Origin: JACMLD01 sp963705285
GTDB lineage: Bacteria; Bacteroidota; Bacteroidia; Chitinophagales; Chitinophagaceae
Length of the DNA stretch: 64,000 nt
Direction: 5' to 3'
Assembly (NCBI GenBank): GCA_963705285.1
Contig: OY970066.1
Location: 3,906,001 to 3,970,000, forward strand
The position numbers were made by a program, and so were the translations under genes. Below are positions 1-7,872 of this stretch, one piece after another. Positions within the stretch are counted from its first letter, which is position 1. Each line of letters opens with the position of its first letter. The notes below the pieces were generated by a model. It was not told the origin of the DNA. It was given only the letters and a program-made list of their open reading frames with translations, and searched no databases.

Positions 1-111
1 TATTATGTGCCGTTCAAAGGTGAAGCCTCTGCACATGATTTTATATTGTTTTATAATGATGACCGAACCCTGTTTCAAAAAGACGCGGCAAAAGAAGATG
101 TATACTGGTAA
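1..111 (+). CDS. C-terminal end of a probable GH26 beta-mannanase (partial)
   Basis: The reading frame is open from the window edge and stops with TAA at 109-111, giving a 36-residue tail. It contains VPFKGEASAHDF and FYNDDRTLFQKD, which resemble the C-terminal end of GH26 endo-mannanases (a tyrosine/proline strand, then DF..FYND..TLF). The call leans on context. In Bacteroides fragilis a GH26 mannanase stands with a symporter, a mannosylglucose phosphorylase and a 2-epimerase, and those three follow here. From the tail alone another glycosidase cannot be excluded. Confidence 0.45.
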   Translation, partial: YYVPFKGEASAHDFILFYNDDRTLFQKDAAKEDVYW

Positions 112-155
112 TACAGTCATGAGCTGCAAGTAGTGGAAGGCATCACAGTTTTATT

Positions 156-2000
156 ATGAAGTTACACCTGATTGACATTGTTATAATCGTACTGTACTTG
201 GCCCTGATGGTATGTCTTGGTTTTTGGTTTCGGAAAAAAGCAAAACAGAATAAAGACAGTTACCTGCTGGGTGGAAAATCTTTACCATGGTACATGCTGG
301 GCATGAGCGATGCCAGTGATATGTTTGACATCAGTGGTACCATGTGGATGGTATCGCTCTGTTTTGTGTACGGTATGAAAAGCATTTGGATACCCTGGCT
401 ATGGCCTGTTTTTAACCAGGTTATTCTCATGATGTTTTTATCAAAATGGCTGCGGCGTTCCAATGCCAGTACCGGTGCAGAATGGCTGGCCACCCGTTTT
501 GGTGTTACTGGTAAAGGAATTGTATCATCTCATAATGTGGTAGTTGCTTTTGCTTTGCTGAGTTGTTTTGGCTTCCTGGCTTATGGTTTTGTAGGATTGG
601 GAAAGTTCATCGAAATATTTTTGCCCTGGCATATCGTACAATCGTATGTACCGTTTCATGTGGCTGCGCAATGGGTACCACATTTTTACGGAATCGTGTT
701 TTCATTGTTTGCCATGTTTTATTCTATACTGGGTGGTATGCACAGTATAGTATTGGGAGACTTTATTAAGTACCTGGTGATGACAGTGGCCTGCATTGCC
801 ATTGCTGTCATTGCTTACCTGCACCTGCACAAGAGCGGCAATACGCTGAACGTTCCACCAGGCTGGCTGAACCCATTTTTTGGGTGGCGATTGAACCTCG
901 ACTGGGCAAACATTGTTCCGGCTGCCAATAAAAAAATTGCAGATGATGGCTTTGGCTTGTTTGGTATTTTTTTTATGATGATGCTGTTTAAAGGCGTCTT
1001 TGCCAGTCTTGCAGGGCCGGCACCCAATTATGACATGCAGAAAATATTAAGCACCCGTTCACCCCGCGATGCGTCGCGAATGAGCGGTTTTGTATCCATT
1101 ATTTTGTTGCCGGTGCGGTATGCTATGATAATCGGCTTAACCGTATTGGGTTTGTTGTATTACAACCAACTCGATTTGCAGGGTGCCAATGGTACCGATT
1201 TTGAAAAAGTGCTGCCATCGGCCATTAATAACTTTTTGCCTGTGGGTATACTGGGACTTGTGCTTACCGGACTACTGGGTGCGTTTATGGGTACGTTTTC
1301 GGGTACCGTAAATGCCGCACAGGCATATATTGTAAATGATATCTACTTAAAGTACGTCAATCCCCAGGCGGGTACCCGAAAGATCATGTCTATGAATTAC
1401 CTGGTGGGGCTGATGGTGGTACTGGTGGGTATCTTGCTGGGCATATTTGTAAAAGATGTAAACACCGTATTGCAATGGATCGTAGGTGGGTTATACGGTG
1501 GTTACATTGCTGCTAATATGCTGAAATGGTATTGGTGGCGGTTCAATGCAAATGGTTTTTTCTGGGGTATGCTGGCAGGCATCGTTCCCGCTATCGCATT
1601 GGCAATTTTAAAATCTGCCGGCATCATTAGCGGGCTGGATCTGTATTACTGGCCGGTAATATTTCTGATCTCGCTGGCCGGCTGTTTTATAGGTACCTAT
1701 ACCGCACCCCCAACAGATGCAGCGGTGCTGAAATCATTTTATACAACTGTAAAACCCTGGGGATACTGGCAACCGGTACACGCAATGGTAATGAAAGAAG
1801 ACCCAACGTTCAAACCCAATAAGCGTTTCAAGCTTGATATGTTTAACGTGGTGCTGGGCATCATTGGCCAGCTCTGTCTCACTTTGTTACCCATGTATAT
1901 TGTTTTGTGGATGCAATTGCCCTTGGTAGTTACAGTGATAATTCTGGCCGTGATTATTATTATACTTAAAAAAACCTGGTGGAATAAGCTGGAAAATTAA
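156..2000 (+). CDS. Sodium:solute (SSS-family) symporter, probably for manno-oligosaccharides
   Basis: This 614-residue polytopic protein begins with IVIIVLYLALMVCLGFWF followed by KDSYLLGGKSLPWY, the N-terminal signature of the sodium:solute symporter family. About 13-14 hydrophobic segments are visible along its length. It would sit in the inner membrane and import a sugar using the sodium gradient. The gene lies 22 nt before the GH130 phosphorylase in an operon for mannan breakdown, so mannobiose or a related disaccharide is the likely substrate. That is inference from gene order, since the family also carries many other solutes. The C-terminal 100 residues form a long cytoplasmic stretch plus a last hairpin, common in Bacteroidota members. 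Confidence 0.85.
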   Translation: MKLHLIDIVIIVLYLALMVCLGFWFRKKAKQNKDSYLLGGKSLPWYMLGMSDASDMFDISGTMWMVSLCFVYGMKSIWIPWLWPVFNQVILMMFLSKWLRRSNASTGAEWLATRFGVTGKGIVSSHNVVVAFALLSCFGFLAYGFVGLGKFIEIFLPWHIVQSYVPFHVAAQWVPHFYGIVFSLFAMFYSILGGMHSIVLGDFIKYLVMTVACIAIAVIAYLHLHKSGNTLNVPPGWLNPFFGWRLNLDWANIVPAANKKIADDGFGLFGIFFMMMLFKGVFASLAGPAPNYDMQKILSTRSPRDASRMSGFVSIILLPVRYAMIIGLTVLGLLYYNQLDLQGANGTDFEKVLPSAINNFLPVGILGLVLTGLLGAFMGTFSGTVNAAQAYIVNDIYLKYVNPQAGTRKIMSMNYLVGLMVVLVGILLGIFVKDVNTVLQWIVGGLYGGYIAANMLKWYWWRFNANGFFWGMLAGIVPAIALAILKSAGIISGLDLYYWPVIFLISLAGCFIGTYTAPPTDAAVLKSFYTTVKPWGYWQPVHAMVMKEDPTFKPNKRFKLDMFNVVLGIIGQLCLTLLPMYIVLWMQLPLVVTVIILAVIIIILKKTWWNKLEN

Positions 2001-2021
2001 ACGGCAAAAAAAATTTATACC

Positions 2022-3257
2022 ATGAGAACAGATTTTGAAAAACGATTGGCCCTGCTGCAGGCAAACTATGACAAACTGGTAAGCCGACCCAATGAGATGG
2101 CAGCAACAGGCAATGGTGTTTATGAAAGGTATAAGTATCCCATACTTACTGCCGGCCATACACCATTATTCTGGCGGTATGATCTCAATGCCGTCACCAA
2201 TCCATTTCTGATGGAGCGGTTTGGTATTAATGCCGTGATGAATGCAGGCGCTATCAAATTCAACAATAAATATATGGTGGTGGCAAGGGTAGAGGGCAAC
2301 GACAGGAAATCATTCTTCGCCATTGCAGAAAGCGATAACGGCATTGATAATTTCCGTTTCTGGAATCATCCCGTGGTTATGCCCGAAACTTCTGTACCCG
2401 ATACCAACATCTATGATATGCGCCTCGTGCAGCACCAAGATGGTTGGATATACGGGTTGTTTTGTACAGAGCGTCGCGACCCTGCTGCCTCACCAGGTGA
2501 TCAGTCTGCGGCTATCGCACAATGTGGTATCAGCCGCACAAAGGATCTGAAAACATGGGAGCGACTGCCCGATTTGCAGACACCATCGCCGCAACAACGT
2601 AATGTGGTATTGCATCCTGAATTTGTACAGGGTAAGTACGCATTTTACACGCGGCCGCAGGATAGCTTTATAGATGCTGGTAAAGGGGGCGGTATCGGGT
2701 TTGGAGTAGCATCATCCATTAACAATGCCATTATAGAACAGGAAATAATTGTAGATAGGAAAGTTTACCATACCGTTTATGAGGCCAAAAACGGCGCCGG
2801 ACCCGCGCCCATAAAAACGGAGATTGGCTGGCTGCACCTCGCCCATGGTGTTCGCAATACGGCTGCCGGGTTACGGTATGTACTCTATCTGTTTGTTACC
2901 GATCTGCATGATATTACCCATGTGATTTATAAACCAGGCGGCTATTTTCTTGCGCCGGAAGGAGATGAAAGAACCGGTGATGTATCCAACGTAGTTTTCT
3001 GCAATGGCTGGATACAGGATGACAACGGGAATGTTTTTATTTATTACGCATCTTCCGACACACGACTGCATGTGGCCACCACCTCCATCAGCAGGTTGAT
3101 CGACTATGCCATGCATACACCCGCCGATGGACTGAGTTCTGCTGCGTCAGTAAATACATTGATGCAGATTATTCAGAAAAATGAAGGGTATACCGCATCA
3201 AAGAACGTTTCTACCAGCGAGACTAAGAAAATTACGCACAACAACGAAAAAATATAA
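2022..3257 (+). CDS. GH130 4-O-beta-D-mannosyl-D-glucose phosphorylase
   Basis: The 411-residue cytoplasmic protein (no signal peptide) matches GH130 subfamily 1. It has the N-terminal helix MRTDFEKRLALL, then GINAVMNAGAI, VARVEG and NIYDMRLV. Asp132 in YDMRL is at the expected place of the family's general acid (Asp131 in the B. fragilis enzyme). Conserved HPE, TRPQD, GAGPAP and HGV segments of the five-blade propeller follow. The family enzyme cleaves mannosyl-beta-1,4-glucose with phosphate to mannose-1-phosphate and glucose. Its substrate would be made by the epimerase encoded two genes downstream. Residues after about 390 are low-complexity and may be dispensable. Confidence 0.9.
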   Translation: MRTDFEKRLALLQANYDKLVSRPNEMAATGNGVYERYKYPILTAGHTPLFWRYDLNAVTNPFLMERFGINAVMNAGAIKFNNKYMVVARVEGNDRKSFFAIAESDNGIDNFRFWNHPVVMPETSVPDTNIYDMRLVQHQDGWIYGLFCTERRDPAASPGDQSAAIAQCGISRTKDLKTWERLPDLQTPSPQQRNVVLHPEFVQGKYAFYTRPQDSFIDAGKGGGIGFGVASSINNAIIEQEIIVDRKVYHTVYEAKNGAGPAPIKTEIGWLHLAHGVRNTAAGLRYVLYLFVTDLHDITHVIYKPGGYFLAPEGDERTGDVSNVVFCNGWIQDDNGNVFIYYASSDTRLHVATTSISRLIDYAMHTPADGLSSAASVNTLMQIIQKNEGYTASKNVSTSETKKITHNNEKI

Positions 3258-3268
3258 ACTACACCCTC

Positions 3269-5011
3269 ATGATGCTTCGCCTGTATTGCTCCGTTATGAT
3301 AGCGGTTTCAGCTGCCTGGCTGCTATTTTCCTGCACAAAAAAAGCCAGTGGTTCATCGCCAGTTACACCACCAACAGATACCACCGTGGTAATAGCACCC
3401 GCCATTGACCCTGCATTGGCTGGCACTATCGGGTTTTTTCTAGACGACTGGCAGCCGAGAACATTTACCCCGCCTTCCTATAACGAAACACCGCTTGCCG
3501 GCGGCATCGTAAATACGGTAACCGTTGATGCGTCATCCATCATCACCAAAATTCCATTGTCGGTATTTGGTCACAATGCCGTTTGGTGGATGGGACCGGT
3601 TGCCGGTCTTAATGATTTTATTGAACCGATTACAAATCTACATCCGCATATCATTCGCTTCCCGGGAGGAAGCTCCAGCGATGCTTATTTCTGGAATGCG
3701 CAGCAGGGTGTTAATCCACCTGATGCGCCCGCCATGTTTACCAAAGACGATGGCACCAAAGAACCTGCCTCCTACACGTATGGTAAAACAAACTTAAACT
3801 GGCAATGCAACCTGGATAATTACTATACCATGTTGCAGCAAACCAAAAACAAAGGCATCATCACCATTAATTATGGTTATGCCCGGTATGGTACCGGCGC
3901 GAGCCCTGTGGCGGCAGCAGCCCACCTGGCGGCAGACTGGGTGCGTTACGACAACGGCCGTACGCAATACTGGGAAATCGGCAATGAAAATTTTGGTAAC
4001 TGGGAATGGGGCTACCGGATAGATGTAGCCGCAAATAAAGACGGACAGCCTGAATTTCTAACCGGTGCATTGTACGGAAGCCATTTTAAAGTATTTGCAG
4101 ATTCCATGCAGAAAGCAGCCACAGAAATTGGCAAGAAAATTTTTATCGGTGCTGTTACTGCGGAGGCACCATCGCCCGAAGCCTGGCAAACCAATACCCG
4201 CAAAACCTGGAATACCGGTATGATGCCCGCCGTAAATGGCAAAGCAGATTTTTATGTAGTGCATAATTATTTTACGCCGTATAATACAAATGCCAATGCA
4301 GACATCATATTGTCGTCTGCACTTACTGAACCTGCTGCTATGATGACTTATGTTACGCAAACCCTGCAGGCCAATGGCGCAGCCATAAAACCCATTGCGC
4401 TGGATGAGTGGAATATCACCTCAAATACCTCTAAACAACAGGTATCCAATATAAGCGGGGTTTTTGCATCGCTGGTAATGGGTGAAGTATTAAAAACTAA
4501 ATACGGAATGGCGGCCCGCTGGGATTTGCTGAATGGATGGAGTAACGGTGATGATCATGGGCTTTTCAGTGCGGGCGACGAGCCAGGTGCGGTTAAATGG
4601 AGTCCGCGCCCTTCTTTCTATTACCTGTATTTTATGCAGAAAATGCTGGGCGACCGGCTCGTTGCCACCGAACTGTCTGGCAATGCCGGCGTAAAAGCGT
4701 ATGGTTCCACATTCTCCTCGGGCGAAGCCGCCGTGGCATTGGTAAACACCACCAACGCCGCACAGGTAACCGAAATCAAAACCAAGAATTTCCGGACAGG
4801 CAACCGCTTTTATTGGTATAGCCTCGAAGGCAGCAATGATAACGGTGAGTTTTCAAGAAAGGTGTTGGTGAATGGTGCCGGCCCAACGGGTGTTGCTGGC
4901 GGCCCCGCCAATTACGCTACACTCAAAGCCAATGCAGCCGTTACCAGTAACGGAATCAGGGTTAATATACCGCCAAGAGGCGCTGTATACATTGTAATAG
5001 ACAAAAAATAA
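3269..5011 (+). CDS. Clan GH-A glycoside hydrolase lipoprotein (GH51/GH39-like)
   Basis: The 580-residue protein starts with a lipoprotein signal ending LLFSC (Cys22), so it is probably anchored to a membrane outside the cytoplasm. A (beta/alpha)8-type catalytic region spans roughly residues 85-470. It contains RFPGGSSSDAYFWN, the acid/base motif WEIGNEN (Glu240) and the probable nucleophile motif IALDEWN (Glu380), an arrangement typical of clan GH-A arabinofuranosidase-like enzymes. The C-terminal 100 residues look like a beta-sandwich. It lies between the phosphorylase and the epimerase and overlaps the epimerase start by one base (TAATG). It may remove side groups or terminal sugars from mannan oligosaccharides. 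Exact family and substrate cannot be decided from sequence reading alone. Confidence 0.65.
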   Translation: MMLRLYCSVMIAVSAAWLLFSCTKKASGSSPVTPPTDTTVVIAPAIDPALAGTIGFFLDDWQPRTFTPPSYNETPLAGGIVNTVTVDASSIITKIPLSVFGHNAVWWMGPVAGLNDFIEPITNLHPHIIRFPGGSSSDAYFWNAQQGVNPPDAPAMFTKDDGTKEPASYTYGKTNLNWQCNLDNYYTMLQQTKNKGIITINYGYARYGTGASPVAAAAHLAADWVRYDNGRTQYWEIGNENFGNWEWGYRIDVAANKDGQPEFLTGALYGSHFKVFADSMQKAATEIGKKIFIGAVTAEAPSPEAWQTNTRKTWNTGMMPAVNGKADFYVVHNYFTPYNTNANADIILSSALTEPAAMMTYVTQTLQANGAAIKPIALDEWNITSNTSKQQVSNISGVFASLVMGEVLKTKYGMAARWDLLNGWSNGDDHGLFSAGDEPGAVKWSPRPSFYYLYFMQKMLGDRLVATELSGNAGVKAYGSTFSSGEAAVALVNTTNAAQVTEIKTKNFRTGNRFYWYSLEGSNDNGEFSRKVLVNGAGPTGVAGGPANYATLKANAAVTSNGIRVNIPPRGAVYIVIDKK

Positions 5012-6216
5012 TGCGGATATTACCAATGATAGATTTGGAGGCCTTCAGCAAGGAGCTTGATACGGAGCTGCACAACATTCTGCAATACTGGATGAAGTAT
5101 GTACCCGACCCTGTGAATGGTGGTTTTTATGGCAGTATTGATAATAGCAATACTGCAGATACACACGCTGTTAAAGGGCTGGTGATGAACGCTCGTATAT
5201 TGTGGACCTTTTCCGCGGCGTATACATTTACAGGGCAGAACAAGTTGTTGTTACAGGCTGACACCGCTTACCATTATATGCGCAATCACTTCACAGATCA
5301 GAATTTTGGCGGCGCTTATTGGTCGGTTGATGCTGGCGGACAACCATACAATGATCGTAAACAGGTATACGGACTTTCTTTTTATCTGTACGCGTTGAGT
5401 GAATATTACCACGCAACCAAACAACAGCAGGTGCTGCATGAAGCAATTGCTTTGTTTAACCTGATAGAGACAAAAAGTTTTGATGAAACAAACAAGGGAT
5501 ACTTTGAGGCATTTGCGCGTAACTGGCAACCATTGGCAGATGTGCGACTGAGTGATAAAGACGCCAATGAGCAGAAGACCATGAATACCCACCTGCATAT
5601 CATTGAGGCATATGCTAACCTGTACCGGTATTGGCCCGATTCGCTGCTACGCCGGCGGATAATTGGATTACTGGAATTATTTGACAGGTTTATGATTGAT
5701 AAAAATACCGGCCATCTGCGATTGTTTTTTGACGAACACTGGAACTACCGACCCGACATGATTTCTTACGGGCATGATATTGAAGCCGCCTGGTTATTGC
5801 AGCAATGCGCTGGGGTGGTGGGGGAGGAGTATTGGGTTGATAAAATGAAAACCCATGCGCTCAACATAACCGATGCAGCAAAGAAGGGTATTGACGCAGA
5901 TGGTGGTATGTGGTATGAATTCAATCCAGTATCACAACAACTCGTAAAAGAAAAACACTGGTGGCCCCAGGCGGAGGCTATACTCGGTTTTTTTAATGCC
6001 TGGGAAATCAGCGGCAATGAACAATACCTCCATTTGTCAGTCAACTCCTGGAATTTCGTTAAGCAATATATGCGTGATGCAGCGCATGGTGAATGGTTTT
6101 GGGGCGTTACTGAAAATTACAGCGTCATGCAGGGCAAAGACAAAGCCGGCTTTTGGAAATGCCCGTATCATAATAGCCGGGCCTGTATGGAAATGGTGAG
6201 GAGAATTAGGAATTAA
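5011..6216 (+). CDS. Cellobiose/mannobiose 2-epimerase (AGE superfamily)
   Basis: The 401-residue protein has the (alpha/alpha)6-barrel features of the N-acylglucosamine 2-epimerase superfamily: GGFYGSID near the start, then KQVYGLSFYLYALSEYY, NTHLHIIEAY, ISYGHDIEAAWLL (catalytic His region), WWPQAEAILGF and WKCPYHNSRACMEM at the end. These match cellobiose 2-epimerases. In the mannan pathway the enzyme turns mannobiose into mannosylglucose for the GH130 phosphorylase. The start overlaps the upstream stop by one base, indicating translational coupling. ATG at 5026 is an alternative start. The last codons (RRIRN, stop) already lie in the first units of a heptameric repeat array. Confidence 0.88.
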   Translation: MRILPMIDLEAFSKELDTELHNILQYWMKYVPDPVNGGFYGSIDNSNTADTHAVKGLVMNARILWTFSAAYTFTGQNKLLLQADTAYHYMRNHFTDQNFGGAYWSVDAGGQPYNDRKQVYGLSFYLYALSEYYHATKQQQVLHEAIALFNLIETKSFDETNKGYFEAFARNWQPLADVRLSDKDANEQKTMNTHLHIIEAYANLYRYWPDSLLRRRIIGLLELFDRFMIDKNTGHLRLFFDEHWNYRPDMISYGHDIEAAWLLQQCAGVVGEEYWVDKMKTHALNITDAAKKGIDADGGMWYEFNPVSQQLVKEKHWWPQAEAILGFFNAWEISGNEQYLHLSVNSWNFVKQYMRDAAHGEWFWGVTENYSVMQGKDKAGFWKCPYHNSRACMEMVRRIRN

Positions 6217-6446
6217 TAATTAAGAATTAAGAATTAAGAATTATGAGTTAAGAGTTATGAGTTTTTAAGCGTTGTCTTCAATTGTTTGTTTCGAGGCACG
6301 TTGTAAAGTTTGTTCAAAGTAATATGTTCGCTGCGTTGTATGTGGCGATAAATAATGCTATTCAAATGGAAGCTTAAACTGGTTAATTAACTTCCGAACT
6401 TCCGAACTCTTAACTCTTAACTCTTAACTCTAAACTCATAACTCTA
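6204..6446 (+). repeat. Inverted pair of 7-bp-period arrays between convergent genes
   Basis: From about 6204 to 6262 the sequence is built of degenerate 7-mers (GAATTAA, then GAGTTAA/GAGTTAT). From about 6385 to 6446 it is built of AACTCTT/AACTCTA/AACTCAT, the reverse complement of the first set. About 120 bp of apparently unique sequence lies between. The arrays lie in the gap between two converging genes and provide the stop codon of the epimerase gene. Confidence 0.8.
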
Positions 6447-6447
6447 T

Positions 6448-7761
6448 TCATTTTTTCTCAATCCAGTAATTAGCCGTATTGTGGGGCGATTCCAGTACAA
6501 TTTTGTAAAACGCAGAGGGCGTTAGTGATAAGTCAAATACTGCTTTCTGGCGGGATAGGGGCACAGTTTCTAATAATACATATTCATCTTTGCCGCCCTT
6601 CTTAAATTGGTTGCTGTAAGCAGCCCATACTTTTATATTCCCTTTCTTGTCCACGGCTTTCCAATTAATCATCACATGATTATTACTATAATTAAACGAC
6701 GGTGAAATAAAAGATACGGCACCTATAAACGGAGTGCCATCTATTTCAAATGCGTTATTGCGCTCGAGGGATATGTTCATAAAACGCGCAATGGTTGGCA
6801 TGATATCAGTTGCCGATGCCTGTGGCGCATGAAACTGCTGGTTGAGGTTCTTCGCATTGGTAAACATCCAGCTGTCGCGTTCACGATTACTTTGCCCACC
6901 ATGCCCTTTGCCGGTAACAGCATCTCGTCCATGATCGGTGGTTACTATCACCAGCCATTCTTCATTCGCGTGCTGCTGGCGGTACTGCACTGCGTTCCAG
7001 ATATAGCCAATGCGTTTATCCGCCAGCGCAATGGCGTTGTAAAATTCAGGGCCATCTCCATGCATATGCCCCATATCATCTGTGTATTCAAGGTATACCC
7101 ATGATACATCCGGTGCTAATATTTGAATGCTTTCTGCCGCCTTTTTAGCAACGGTTTCATCGATATTGCTCATATACTCCTTTTGCGGATCGTGCGGGTA
7201 ATGAACGGTATCTAATTCAAGCCCGTCAAATGAATAATCTACGGGCAGGTTGCCGGTAGGCACAAAATTATCACCCACCAGTTTGGTGCGGTTATCTAAC
7301 CAGCTGGAAAATACCGCCGTTTTTTTGGTGGGATATTGCTCTTTGTATAACCGGAAAATAGTAGGGTAGTAGTAATTAGGGGCGGCAATATCATTGTCCC
7401 ATACATTGTGTTTATTCACCCATACCCCGGTAAGCACGCTATTATAGCCAACGGCCGATATCGTTGGGGTTTCATTATAACTTCCTTTTACACCACCAAC
7501 GTAGGAGCGGGTGTAGCCGCCTGCTTTTGCAATGGACTGCAGGTTGGGAGGCCCAAGTTTTTCAATCACATCTGCCGGTATGCCATCCACAATAATAAAT
7601 ACTGTTTTGCGAACTTTTTGTTGTGGGTAAGCAGGTATACAGGAAAGAAAGAACACGGCAAACAATACAAAAAACCTGGAAGCATGTTTACCCAAAAGTA
7701 TGGTGACTGTAAGCATAGAAACGACAATTAGTAGAAGTCTAAAGTAATAGTATTTCAGCAT
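6448..7761 (-). CDS. Secreted alkaline-phosphatase-superfamily phosphodiesterase
   Basis: The 437-residue protein carries an N-terminal hydrophobic export segment ending AYPQ. It then shows the type I phosphodiesterase/nucleotide pyrophosphatase fold: FIIVDGIPAD (first metal Asp), NETPTISAVGYNSVLTG (nucleophile region), YTDDMGHMHG and TTDHGRD with GHGG (remaining metal ligands). It should hydrolyse a phosphodiester or phosphomonoester outside the cytoplasm. A shorter start at 7716 gives a more conventional signal peptide and may be the real one. It is divergent to the phospholipase C gene, so the two may act together in phosphate scavenging from lipids. The substrate is not determined. Confidence 0.8.
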   Translation of the reverse strand: MLKYYYFRLLLIVVSMLTVTILLGKHASRFFVLFAVFFLSCIPAYPQQKVRKTVFIIVDGIPADVIEKLGPPNLQSIAKAGGYTRSYVGGVKGSYNETPTISAVGYNSVLTGVWVNKHNVWDNDIAAPNYYYPTIFRLYKEQYPTKKTAVFSSWLDNRTKLVGDNFVPTGNLPVDYSFDGLELDTVHYPHDPQKEYMSNIDETVAKKAAESIQILAPDVSWVYLEYTDDMGHMHGDGPEFYNAIALADKRIGYIWNAVQYRQQHANEEWLVIVTTDHGRDAVTGKGHGGQSNRERDSWMFTNAKNLNQQFHAPQASATDIMPTIARFMNISLERNNAFEIDGTPFIGAVSFISPSFNYSNNHVMINWKAVDKKGNIKVWAAYSNQFKKGGKDEYVLLETVPLSRQKAVFDLSLTPSAFYKIVLESPHNTANYWIEKK

Positions 7762-7872
7762 ACCGATTGCTGCAAAATGAACAATTTTGAATGTAACAAT
7801 TTATTAACTTCAGATAACGGCAGCGGTGAAGGATATTTACCGCCTGCGTGTCATTATTCTTAAAAGATAGTT

